A DNA stretch of 64,000 bases from SB11 sp964584305 (lineage in GTDB: Bacteria > Bacteroidota > Bacteroidia > UBA8524), in the NCBI GenBank assembly GCA_964584305.1, contig CAZOZL010000005.1, positions 62,001-126,000 of the forward strand, read 5' to 3'. Position numbers and translations under genes: made by a program. Shown piece after piece: positions 53,201 through 61,150 of the stretch (position 1 is the stretch's first letter; the number at the start of each line of letters is the position of its first letter). The notes under the pieces were generated by a model. It ran no database searches, was not told the DNA's origin, and saw only the letters and a program-made list of their open reading frames with translations.

Positions 53201-54119
53201 TTACTGTACCCACTTCTGATGCTTGTGTGGTTACTCTTTTTCCACCCGTTGCACCTACTGTAATATAATAATAGTTGGCATTTGCATAGCGGTGTGTGCG
53301 GTGCTTATAGGTGAAGCTGGCGGCTTCAAACTCCCATTTGTTTGCTCCTGTACCATAAAAAAGAAGGTAGTCGTTACCATCAAATTTACCATTTTGGTTG
53401 AGGTCTTTTACCTCAATTGCGTTTTCAATTAAATCATCCGAGTTTGTTTTAGCACTTGCTTGTGGCAACATTCCGCCGCCATTACCATATAAACGAATAG
53501 ACGAAATATCAGCCCCATTAACATTTAAACCTGCTTCTGCTAAAAAATTAACATCTACCTTATATACACCATTTTTTGTTACTTGTATTTTGAGCCAGTC
53601 GCCGTTTGCCAAAACAGAATTATCAGCCCATTGGTGGGTAGCAGCGGTTTTTGCAATTAGCGAAGGGGTAAAATCAACCTTTAAGCTAAAAAACGTTACT
53701 TTTTTTATTGCACCAGTGGCAGGATCCTTAACAAAAGGAGTAAAAAAAACAGTAGTGGCTGGTTTTCTATTAAGTGTAAATAGTGAAACTTTTGCTTCAA
53801 CTTTATAAGGTATATTAGTTGTGGATATTAAAGCTAACTCTTCTTGTGTTAAGGAAGTTAACTGCATAGAGTTGAAGGTTGCAGTAACAGTGGCATCATA
53901 ACCGTGCGGAATAGTATGCGAGTACACAGGAAGTGTTGAGGCAACGTTTTGATTACTAGCTTTATCAAATGTTAAGAAGGTTTTAGCATTTGGTTCAGAG
54001 CTTACAGCAACAATTTTCCAGTTAATGAAGTCATTAATATAAGAACTTTGTTGTGCTTGACTTTTTAAGGCAAATGCACAGAAAACTAAAATAAAAACGT
54101 TAAATTTGATATTAAACAT
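50274..54119 (-). CDS. porU: T9SS sortase-like protease PorU
   Basis: 1281 residues with a signal peptide (cleavage near SQAQQ). The gingipain-type C25 peptidase domain contains the catalytic histidine in NFNGHGGELGL (about 789) and cysteine in ITATCEFGRF (about 823). The C-terminus is a T9SS sorting-type domain (NYPNPFRNKTKIYFEHN...GIYLFRIKV). PorU removes the C-terminal sorting domain of cargo and attaches it to lipopolysaccharide. It is cotranscribed with porV and divergent from the PorP/SprF-type gene. Confidence 0.95.
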   Translation of the reverse strand: MFNIKFNVFILVFCAFALKSQAQQSSYINDFINWKIVAVSSEPNAKTFLTFDKASNQNVASTLPVYSHTIPHGYDATVTATFNSMQLTSLTQEELALISTTNIPYKVEAKVSLFTLNRKPATTVFFTPFVKDPATGAIKKVTFFSLKVDFTPSLIAKTAATHQWADNSVLANGDWLKIQVTKNGVYKVDVNFLAEAGLNVNGADISSIRLYGNGGGMLPQASAKTNSDDLIENAIEVKDLNQNGKFDGNDYLLFYGTGANKWEFEAASFTYKHRTHRYANANYYYITVGATGGKRVTTQASEVGTVNKTTDVFDELFVHEKDDINFLKSGRDWYGEEFNRVLSYDFKIAIPDRAVSEAVKMRSQAVARSGEACKFFISNNGTQVLEHPIGGIFFSYEGNFISIPDTASGTFIASGNDLNIRYTFQQLTPGYKGWLNFFELVIRRKMKFNGGQVIFRDTKTLGGGNLTRFNFDANNQNISIWEITNPLEAKQQQTTSSGNIQTFALPTPYLREFVAFSNNTLLTPDIKLTKKVENQNLHTTKNVDMVIVAHTLFVKEAQRLADFHNTNDNLNVVVVTPEQIYNEFSSGKQDIAAIRNFLKMLYDRPATAGDSLKYLLLFGDASYDYKDIKVNNTNYVPTYQSRNTYNPVYSYCSDDFYTQLDDDEGFWSENFNTHETVDIGVGRFPVQTEEQARQMVDKVIAYNTPKAFGNWRNTVAFIADDEDSNLHFKDAQTFASIVENNNKEYNVNKIYLDGFKQVSVGSGTRYPQVNEQINRSFEKGTLVINFNGHGGELGLTAEQIVDIPMINAWDNIDNMPLFITATCEFGRFDDPGRTSAGELVLLNPKGGGIALLTTVRLVYAWPNFFLNRAVYDNNIFYPLSTGEMPRLGDVYRRTKNGFLDLNSRNFTLLGDPAVRLAYPENKIITSEINGVDVTSNAAALDTVGALSSVTIKGYVADVNGNKLSTFNGIVYPTVFDKLVKLSTLANDPESSKKPYSMYKNIIYNGKASVKNGEFEYSFIVPQDISYSLGNSKISYYANNEKVDAHGFYDSLTILGTDKNAPIDVQGPTVRLYMNDTTFRFGGITDENPTLVALVSDLHGISTTGTGIGRDITAILDNNRKELFVLNEYYEAKLNSYQEGEIRFPLKNLKDGHHNIKVRVWDVYNNPTEGYTEFFVAKSDKLAIKSLMNYPNPFRNKTKIYFEHNKQGKELYIDVDIYSSNGKLIRSLNTYVPSANSNFDGLEWNANAESGHNLAQGIYLFRIKVRSGSDTIEETEKMVFIR

Positions 54120-54250
54120 AGTGGTGTATGGTATTTAATTGCAAGTTGTATAATATTTTTAACAAATTTGCGTTAAATGTAATGCTGCAATAACGTATTA
54201 TTGCAAAGATTAAGTATATCGGATATGTTTTATATGTAAACACATTATTT

Positions 54251-55294
54251 ATGACTATAGATTTACGGAAAATGTTTAAAGGGGTTGAAAAAATATTAGT
54301 GGTATTTATATTAGTGCTACTGGCAGGGGAGTTAAAAGCTCAAGACCCTGAGTTTACACAATTTTATGCTGCACCAGTATATACCAACCCTGCAATGGCA
54401 GGTACTGCAAGATGTCCTGAGAGGGCAGGGGCAGGGGGGCGTATGGCACTAAACTACCGCAACCAATGGCCCAGTTTGCCAGGTACATTTAGAACGTTTG
54501 CTGCTTCGTTTGACCAGCACGTAGATGGAATTAACGGCGGTATTGGTTTATTAGCAATGCGTGATATTGCGGGTGATGGGCTATTAACTACCACATCAGT
54601 AAGTGGAATATATGCGTACCAAGCAATATTGGGTGGCAGAAAGCGTAAACGTTTTGCCTTGCGCATGGCAATACAAGCAGGTATAGTGCAACGTGCTATT
54701 GATTTTAATAGGCTACGTTTTAGTGATCAAATTCTTCCAAAAAGAGGATTTGTGAACCCAACGGCCGAAAATTTGCCTAATAGTTCCATCACCTTCCCCA
54801 ACTTTTCGGCAGGCATGGTATTATATTCGGGCAATTTTTATGCAGGTATAGCGGTACATAATATAAACGAGCCTAATCAATCGTTTTTTAGAAATACAGA
54901 TAGTGGTACTACATTACCCCGTAGATATACTTTACACTCGGGTTTAGTTATTCCTTTAAAGAAAACTAAAAAGAACCAACAACCTGAAATGACTATTTCG
55001 CCCAATATCTTAATTATGACCCAACAAAGGTTTTTTCAAATGAATATTGGTTTTTACTTAAACAAAGGCCCTTTTGTAGCAGGTTTATGGTTTAGGCAAA
55101 CTTCGCCCAATGCTGATGCCTTAATAGCTTTGGTGGGTTTTCGCTACCAACAATTTAAGTTTGGGTATAGCTATGATATAACTGTTTCTTCAGCACGCTC
55201 AGCAGCACCAGGGTCGCATGAAATATCCGCATCAATCCAATGGTGTGTGAAGACTAGCAGGAAATGGAGAAACTTAGTTTGTCCTAGTTTTTAA
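54251..55294 (+). CDS. PorP/SprF family T9SS outer-membrane protein
   Basis: 347 residues with a signal-type N-terminus (VFILVLLAGELKAQD). The motif DPEFTQFYAAPVYTNPAMAGT (32-52) is the PorP/SprF family signature, followed by RNQWPSLPGTFRTFAASFDQH and a barrel body. The family includes the PorP component and SprF, which links T9SS to adhesin secretion. Family members are numerous in these genomes; which role this one has cannot be settled here. gldJ follows 75 bp later. Confidence 0.92.
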   Translation: MTIDLRKMFKGVEKILVVFILVLLAGELKAQDPEFTQFYAAPVYTNPAMAGTARCPERAGAGGRMALNYRNQWPSLPGTFRTFAASFDQHVDGINGGIGLLAMRDIAGDGLLTTTSVSGIYAYQAILGGRKRKRFALRMAIQAGIVQRAIDFNRLRFSDQILPKRGFVNPTAENLPNSSITFPNFSAGMVLYSGNFYAGIAVHNINEPNQSFFRNTDSGTTLPRRYTLHSGLVIPLKKTKKNQQPEMTISPNILIMTQQRFFQMNIGFYLNKGPFVAGLWFRQTSPNADALIALVGFRYQQFKFGYSYDITVSSARSAAPGSHEISASIQWCVKTSRKWRNLVCPSF

Positions 55295-55369
55295 AAAAAA
55301 ATCTTATTATTGTATAATTTTATACTTTAACTGGCGTTAAATATATTAGATACGAACACCTTATTAACA

Positions 55370-56809
55370 ATGATGAAATCATATAAACTCAACAATATAG
55401 TAGCTTTAGTAGCTTTATCTGTTGTTTTCTTTTCATGTAAAAAACCAAAAAGCGAAACCACTGGCTGGAATTATAACGATTCTAAATGGGGTGGGGTTCA
55501 GAAATTGGAGTATGAAGGACAGGAAACTGGTCCTGGTTTGGTTTTAGTGCAGGGCGGTAACTTTACCATGGGAGCTACAGAACAAGATGTTTTGTATGAC
55601 CATAACAATGTTGAGCGTAGAGTTACAGTTTCTAGCTTTTATATGGATGAAACAGAAGTTTCAAACTTTCACTACTTAGAGTATTTAGCTTGGCTTAGTC
55701 GCGTATATCTTGACTATCCCGAGGTACACAAAAAAGCATTGCCCGATACAAACTCGTGGCGTAGAAAATTAGCATATAACGAACCTTTAGTAATGTACTA
55801 CTTAAGGCATCCTTCATATAGAGAGTATCCTGTGGTGGGAGTAACATGGGTGCAAGCAACAGGATATGCCTCGTGGCGTACCGACCGTGTTAACGAAATG
55901 ATTTTAATACGTGAGGGAATACATGATTTGGCTGATTTATCTCAACAAAATAATGACCAAAGTTTTAATACTGACGCTTATATGAATGGGCAGTATGATG
56001 GAATGGTTAAACGTGATTTGAAGGATATAGCACCTGAAGGAACTACCCGTAAAGTGCGTATGGAAGATGGTATTTTTTTACCTGATTACAGGCTGCCTAC
56101 CGAGGCAGAGTGGGAATACGCATCATACGGTAATATTGGAAATACAGTGTATGAAAATATTAACACAAAACGTATTTACCCATGGAATGGTTCTTCATCA
56201 CTAAGTGTACGTAAAGGTGCGCCAGAGAGATACAGGGGCGATATAATGGCAAACTTTAAACGTGATGCTGGTGATATGGCAGGTATTGCTGGAGACCTTA
56301 ACGATAATGGTATTGTAACAACTCCCGTTAAATCATACGGTAGAAACGATTGGGGGCTCTATAATATGGCAGGAAATGTTAGCGAGTGGGTAATGGATGT
56401 ATATCGTCCTTTATCGTTTGAAGATATTGAAGACCTAAACCCATATCGTGGAAACGATTTTAAACAGAAAATGGTGGATGCTGACGGGTATGTTGAAGAA
56501 AAAGACTCATTGGGTAGAATAAAATACAGAAGTGTTGATGAAGACCCTAATAGATTGAACTACCAAAAATCCGATAATATTGGTTTCTTAGATGAAGAAG
56601 AGTATTCAGACCGTGATCAACGTTATGACTATGGTATAGCTAGTTTAGTAAATAATAAAGCCCGTGTCTATAAAGGGGCATCGTGGGACGATAGAGCCTA
56701 TTGGTTAGCACCAGGTACTCGTCGTTTTTTAGATGAAAACCAAAACCTTGCTACATTAGGATTTAGATGTGCAATGACACGTATTGGTAACCCAGTAGGT
56801 AATAAATAA
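55370..56809 (+). CDS. gldJ: Gliding/T9SS lipoprotein GldJ
   Basis: 479 residues. A lipoprotein signal ends at C23 (VVFFSC). The rest is a formylglycine-generating-enzyme/sulfatase-modifying-factor fold: LVQGGNFTMGATEQD, DETEVSNFHYLEYL, YRLPTEAEWEYAS, GNVSEWVMDVYRP and ATLGFRCAM. The opening TGWNYND followed by GG and the length fit GldJ rather than GldK. GldJ is required for gliding motility and for stability of the T9SS in Flavobacterium; neighbours porU and porV agree. A clear terminator follows. Confidence 0.9.
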   Translation: MMKSYKLNNIVALVALSVVFFSCKKPKSETTGWNYNDSKWGGVQKLEYEGQETGPGLVLVQGGNFTMGATEQDVLYDHNNVERRVTVSSFYMDETEVSNFHYLEYLAWLSRVYLDYPEVHKKALPDTNSWRRKLAYNEPLVMYYLRHPSYREYPVVGVTWVQATGYASWRTDRVNEMILIREGIHDLADLSQQNNDQSFNTDAYMNGQYDGMVKRDLKDIAPEGTTRKVRMEDGIFLPDYRLPTEAEWEYASYGNIGNTVYENINTKRIYPWNGSSSLSVRKGAPERYRGDIMANFKRDAGDMAGIAGDLNDNGIVTTPVKSYGRNDWGLYNMAGNVSEWVMDVYRPLSFEDIEDLNPYRGNDFKQKMVDADGYVEEKDSLGRIKYRSVDEDPNRLNYQKSDNIGFLDEEEYSDRDQRYDYGIASLVNNKARVYKGASWDDRAYWLAPGTRRFLDENQNLATLGFRCAMTRIGNPVGNK

Positions 56810-56832
56810 TTTTTAATAGACTCTATAATACT

Positions 56833-56860
56833 AAAGGGTTCAGGAAACTGAACCCTTTTT
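56833..56860 (+). terminator. Intrinsic terminator of gldJ
   Basis: AAAGGGTTCAG, loop GAAA, CTGAACCCTTT and further T: an 11-bp stem with a GNRA tetraloop and T run, 23 bp past the gldJ stop. Confidence 0.9.
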
Positions 56861-56993
56861 TGTTGTTACAAGGTTTGAAACAATGCCGCTTATATTCACT
56901 TTAAAAGTAATAGCATTTAGCTCATAAGACCGTTGCAGGGGCTATAACTCTGTTGTTGGCTATTAGGCTTTTGGCTGTTTGCCATTACAAAGA

Positions 56994-57026
56994 ACATTAG
57001 TCAAATTTTTAAAATTTGACTAATGT
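56994..57026. repeat. 33-bp palindrome
   Basis: ACATTAGTCAAATTTT and AAAATTTGACTAATGT are exact reverse complements around one T. It is related in design to 34632-34662 (both centre on GTCAAA...TTTGAC). Confidence 0.6.
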
Positions 57027-57082
57027 GGGTATCGTCCACTCTTCTTTATGAGAAGGATTTTGTGGCTACCCTATTAAAAAGA

Positions 57083-57160
57083 TAGAATAGGCATGAATGC
57101 CCATTCTATACATAAAGTTTTTGTAAAGGTTATGAATTGCGGCAGGTTTCAACCTGCCGC
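57083..57160. repeat. Intergenic two-hairpin repeat, best copy
   Basis: AGAATAGGCATGAATGCC-CATTCT is the first hairpin, then ACATAAAGTTTTTGTAAAGG, then TATGAATT and a perfect GCGGCAGGTT/AACCTGCCGC hairpin (TC loop). Other copies are at 5173, 27318 and, diverged, 658. Confidence 0.7.
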
Positions 57161-57188
57161 AAGAAAACGCCTGAACAGTACGTAATGA

Positions 57189-57272
57189 CAGCTTTTACCT
57201 GAACCACAATTTGGTTTCCCCTTAAGGGGAAGGGTACTTATTGGGTAGTGCTAATAGTTAACTTGGAAGGGG
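57189..57272 (+). repeat. CCCCTTAAGGGG-core intergenic repeat, copy 6
   Basis: Begins at ACAGCTTTTACCTGAACCAC and includes TTTCCCCTTAAGGGGAAGGG and TAGTGCTAATAGTTAACTTG. It leads directly into the 199-bp tandem block. Confidence 0.78.
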
Positions 57273-57670
57273 TATAAAGACAGGTTCCTGCCTTCGCAGG
57301 ATATGATAGAAAGGGAGCGTCATTGCGAGATAGCCTTCTTAGGATAATGTGGCAATCTGCTATTGCATTAACCCCTACCAATATATTACAGCTTTTACCT
57401 GAACCACAATTTGGTTTCCCCTAAGGGGAAGGGTACTTATTTGATAGTGCTAATAGTTAATTTGGAAGGGGTATAAAGACAGATTCCTACCTTCGCAGGA
57501 TATGATAGAAAGGGAGCGTCATTGCGAGATAGCCTTCTTAGGATAATGTGGCAATCTGCTATTGCATTAACCCCTACCAATATATTACAGCTTTTACCTG
57601 AACCACAATTTGGTTTCCCCTAAGGGGAAGGGTACTTATTTGATAGTGCTAATAGTTAATTTGGAAGGGG
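57273..57670 (+). repeat. Two tandem 199-bp units, each with a CCCCTAAGGGG-core copy
   Basis: Unit 1 is 57273-57471 and unit 2 is 57472-57670; matching points such as GGATAATGTGGCAATCTGCT (57342 and 57541) are 199 bp apart. The units differ at only a few bases in the first 20 (GGTTCCTGCC against GATTCCTACC). Each unit contains a degenerate 'cattgcgag...gcaatctgc' segment, an ATTCCTnCCTTCGCAGGAT hairpin and copies 7 or 8 of the main repeat. The whole gap 56861-57691 is gene-free. Confidence 0.9.
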
Positions 57671-57691
57671 TTGTTATACTGGCAAACCACG

Positions 57692-58426
57692 TTATTTAGC
57701 AAAAACCTTTTCTAAGATATCGCTAACACGGTGTTTTACATCGTTTCTTATTTTGCCTTCTTCAACAGATACCTTGGTAAACATACCATCTAATGCTTTT
57801 GTGGTAACATAATCGCCCAAAGTATTTTGAGTAATTTTTGGGAATAAAAGCCCATTTAGTGATGCGGTATTGTACGCTCCTACCAAATCTGCATATAAAC
57901 TAGCGGCTGATGCTCCTAATATCAATGGCTTGCCCAATGAGGCATTAATTTTTGGGGCAAATGCGTTTTGCAAAGGAGTAAATGTACCCTTTTTTAGAAA
58001 CGATGTAGCGGCACTATCGTTGCCGTTTAAAATGTTTAACCCATCAGCAATGGTAATGGAAGTAATTGCATCAACAAAAATGGTAGTAGCCTCTGGTGCA
58101 GCATCTTCTGCCGCTCTATTAATAGCCATTATAGTATTTGCTATCAATGTAGTACCGCCAGGTATTTTACCTAAATTATCAAAGATTGGGGCAGCTTCAG
58201 GGGGTAATAGTATTTTTACCGCCTCATCTTTAAAATAGCCATCTGCGGCAGATAATCTTTTCACAGCGGTATCAGTACCTACCTCTAAGGCAGCTCGTAA
58301 ACCCTTTACAATATCATCGTTTGATAAGCCATCATTAATTGCGTCTATAATTTCATCTGTTTTATTACAAGATGAAAACGGAACTGTAAAAGCAAATAAG
58401 CTAAGTGCTAAAACTATTTTTTTCAT
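57692..58426 (-). CDS. DUF4197 lipoprotein
   Basis: I start at the ATG at 58426, giving MKKIVLALSLFAFTVPFSSC, a lipoprotein signal with Cys at residue 20; the ATG at 58459 would place 11 extra residues before it. The rest (LRAALEVGTDTAVKRLSAADGYF, VKILLPPEA, FAPKINASLGKP, TTKALDGMFTKVSVEEGKIR) matches DUF4197. This family is periplasmic and of unknown function. It is the only leftward gene in its neighbourhood and has repeats directly past its 3' end. Confidence 0.9.
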   Translation of the reverse strand: MKKIVLALSLFAFTVPFSSCNKTDEIIDAINDGLSNDDIVKGLRAALEVGTDTAVKRLSAADGYFKDEAVKILLPPEAAPIFDNLGKIPGGTTLIANTIMAINRAAEDAAPEATTIFVDAITSITIADGLNILNGNDSAATSFLKKGTFTPLQNAFAPKINASLGKPLILGASAASLYADLVGAYNTASLNGLLFPKITQNTLGDYVTTKALDGMFTKVSVEEGKIRNDVKHRVSDILEKVFAK

Positions 58427-58604
58427 AAAATTTGAGTTGTCTTTCGTTATCAGCAGCAATATTGATGCCTTTTTATTTTAGAGTGCAATTTAATAATTAC
58501 CATAACCATTTTGTGTTTTATCTAAAAATAAAGCAATAAAAAACTATAAATAGTGCTAAAAAGTCTTTTAATACGTAAAATCGTGGTTTCTTAAACCAAA
58601 TACA

Positions 58605-60461
58605 ATGAATAGAGTTTTATACTTACTATGTTTCTCATTTATTTCCATCACCACCTTTTCACAAAAAGGATATTGGCAGCAAAAAGCCAATTACAAGATG
58701 GATATTGACTTTGATGTTACGCTACACCAGTTTACGGGAAAACAAAAAATAACCTACTATAATAACTCTCCTGACACGTTATATAAGGCATTTTATCACC
58801 TGTATTTTAATGCTTTTAAAAAGGGAAGTGTTATGGACAACCGTACAAAAAGTATTGAAGACCCTGATAAACGCTTGCTTAAAATAGAAAAAATGAAGGC
58901 TAACGATGAGGGGTTTCAGAAGATAAACAGCCTTACCCAAAATGGAAAAACAGTGAAATACAAGGTGGTAGGTACAATTTTAGAAGTAGAATTAGCAAAA
59001 CCTATTGCGCCTAATAAAAAAGCTGTTTTTGAAATGGAATTTGATGCTCAAGTCCCCATACAAACTCGCCGAAGTGGCAGAATGAGCAGTGAAGGCATAG
59101 ATTATAGCATGAGCCAATGGTATCCTAAAATGTGCGAATACGACCAGCACGGATGGCACGCAAATGAGTATGTGGGAAGAGAATTTTATGGTATTTGGGG
59201 TGATTTTGAGGTGAATATTACTATTGACTCTAACTATGTAATTGGGGGTACAGGCTATTTGCAAAACCCGCAAAAGGTAGGACATGGCTATGAAAATCCT
59301 AATAAAAAATTGAAACGCACAGATAGTAAAAAATTAACTTGGAAGTTTAAAGCACCTAATGTGCATGATTTTGTTTGGGCTGCCGACCCTGACTATACCG
59401 TTGAAAGCCGTGAATGTGAAAATGGAACTACACTTTATTTCGTTTATCAACCCGATAGTTTAACCCGTACTACATGGCCAAAACTGGGCAAATACATGGA
59501 ACAATCATTAAATTGGATGAACAAGCACTATGGCGTTTACCCATACAAGCAATATAGCTTTGTACAAGGCGGAGACGGTGGTATGGAATATCCTATGGCT
59601 ACCCTAATTACAGGAAAGCGGAAACTATCAAGCCTTATTGGGGTGAGTGTACATGAGATGAATCACAGTTGGTTTCAAGGTGTTTTAGCATTTAATGAAA
59701 GCCTTTATAGCTGGATGGACGAAGGATTTACCACCTACGCATCAGAAGAGGTAATGCGCCATTTAGGTTTTAGGGATACTGAAGAGCCGTTATTTTGGGA
59801 TGGATACAATAGCTATTTAACACTTGAAGACGAAAATAAAGGCGAGCCGCTAAACACCCATGCCGATTTTTTTAATAGCAACTTTGCTTATGGTGTTTCT
59901 GCCTATCATAAAGGGGGGGTATTTTTGCACCAACTACGCTATATAGTTGGCGATATTAATTTTAGGAACGGTATGCAACGCTTTTTTAATGAGTGGAAAT
60001 TTAAACATCCTACTCCTATCCACTTAAAACGTGCTATGGAAAAAACAAGTGGTTTAGAGCTGGACTGGTATTTTGAGCAATTTATAAACACCACTAATAC
60101 CATAGACTATGCTATAACGTCTCTGTATTCATCAAGAAAAAATAAGTATATCACTATTAAGCGTAAAGGCAAGGTAATGATGCCTTTGGAAATTCTTGTT
60201 AGATATACCGATGGAGAATCAGAATTATTATATATTCCATTAGTATTAATGCGGGGCGAGAAAACTGATTTTCGTAAAGAAGAGGTACGCCTTCTTCCCG
60301 ATTGGGATTGGACAAACCCTAACTACACTATTCACCTAAAAAGCAAAAAAGATATTGCTTTAGTATTTATAGACCCTTATTACTACTTGGCTGATACCGA
60401 TAGAGAAAATAATATACTTAAAGTAGAAAAAGAAGATACCTTAATTATAAAGCAAGAGTAG
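58605..60461 (+). CDS. Secreted M1 family metallopeptidase without sorting domain
   Basis: 618 residues with a signal peptide (cleavage near TFSQ, residue 19). M1 motifs: GGMEYP (substrate-binding) and HEMNHSWFQG near 349-358, with E 18 residues after the second H (WMDEGFTTYA). The middle HExxH residues M-N are unusual but keep both histidines and the glutamate. There is no T9SS sorting domain (the end is EKEDTLIIKQE), so it should stay in the periplasm, unlike the M1 peptidase at 36.6 kb. Confidence 0.92.
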   Translation: MNRVLYLLCFSFISITTFSQKGYWQQKANYKMDIDFDVTLHQFTGKQKITYYNNSPDTLYKAFYHLYFNAFKKGSVMDNRTKSIEDPDKRLLKIEKMKANDEGFQKINSLTQNGKTVKYKVVGTILEVELAKPIAPNKKAVFEMEFDAQVPIQTRRSGRMSSEGIDYSMSQWYPKMCEYDQHGWHANEYVGREFYGIWGDFEVNITIDSNYVIGGTGYLQNPQKVGHGYENPNKKLKRTDSKKLTWKFKAPNVHDFVWAADPDYTVESRECENGTTLYFVYQPDSLTRTTWPKLGKYMEQSLNWMNKHYGVYPYKQYSFVQGGDGGMEYPMATLITGKRKLSSLIGVSVHEMNHSWFQGVLAFNESLYSWMDEGFTTYASEEVMRHLGFRDTEEPLFWDGYNSYLTLEDENKGEPLNTHADFFNSNFAYGVSAYHKGGVFLHQLRYIVGDINFRNGMQRFFNEWKFKHPTPIHLKRAMEKTSGLELDWYFEQFINTTNTIDYAITSLYSSRKNKYITIKRKGKVMMPLEILVRYTDGESELLYIPLVLMRGEKTDFRKEEVRLLPDWDWTNPNYTIHLKSKKDIALVFIDPYYYLADTDRENNILKVEKEDTLIIKQE

Positions 60462-60489
60462 TTTTACCCAACTCACGTTACAATAAAAC

Positions 60490-61071
60490 TTACTCCTTCT
60501 CTTTACTCATATAGTTGGCAGTGGCTTCAACCTCATCGTACCATGCCTGCCCAAACTGCCGTATTAGTGCCTCTTTAGTAAACTGATATACAGGCACGCT
60601 CAGTTTTTCGCCTAAGCTGCAAGCGGCATTGCAAATATCCCAGTGGCTATAATTAACCGCCGTAAACTCCTTATATTTCTGCAAACGTATAGGGTATAAA
60701 TGGCATGAAATAGGTTTTTTATAATCAATTTCTCCAGCTTTATGTGCTAACTCAATGGCACATTGCGTAGTTCCTGCCTCATCATAAACTACAAAATTAC
60801 ACTCGCCAGTGGGTTGGCAGGTAGTTACCAGTTCATTGTCCAACTCATCTACCTCATACACTCCTTTTTTTTCCACATCTTTTGCAAAATTAGGTGTCAT
60901 AAAGGGTTTTATTTGGGGCAAAAGCCCTTCAATAATTTTTGCCTCATCGCTGTTAAGCGGCGCACCACGTTCACCTTCAACACAACAAGCACCTTTACAT
61001 TTTTTCAAATCACAAGTAAATTTTTTGTCGAAAAGTTCTTCTGATAGGATAGTGTCCTGAATTACAATCAT
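60490..61071 (-). CDS. DUF3109 cysteine-rich protein
   Basis: 193 residues, cytosolic. The N-terminal KFTCDLKKCKGACCVEGERG (C20, C25, C29, C30) and the later ISCHLYPIR and WDICNAACSLGEK give a cysteine pattern that could bind zinc or an iron-sulfur cluster, as in YkgJ-like proteins. DUF3109 is widespread in Bacteroidota with unknown function. The gene is convergent with the M1 peptidase gene, 28 bp from its stop. Confidence 0.92.
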   Translation of the reverse strand: MIVIQDTILSEELFDKKFTCDLKKCKGACCVEGERGAPLNSDEAKIIEGLLPQIKPFMTPNFAKDVEKKGVYEVDELDNELVTTCQPTGECNFVVYDEAGTTQCAIELAHKAGEIDYKKPISCHLYPIRLQKYKEFTAVNYSHWDICNAACSLGEKLSVPVYQFTKEALIRQFGQAWYDEVEATANYMSKEKE

Positions 61072-61150
61072 TTGATGCAGATATTAAAATTTCGTTAACA
61101 ATTCCTTAATATTAAAAATAGACATTTGCATTGAAAAAAACTACTAAATT

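Noticed and set aside
57189..57670. CRISPR array
   Set aside because: Only two 199-bp units are repeated, without short regular repeats and unique spacers, and no cas gene is in the window.
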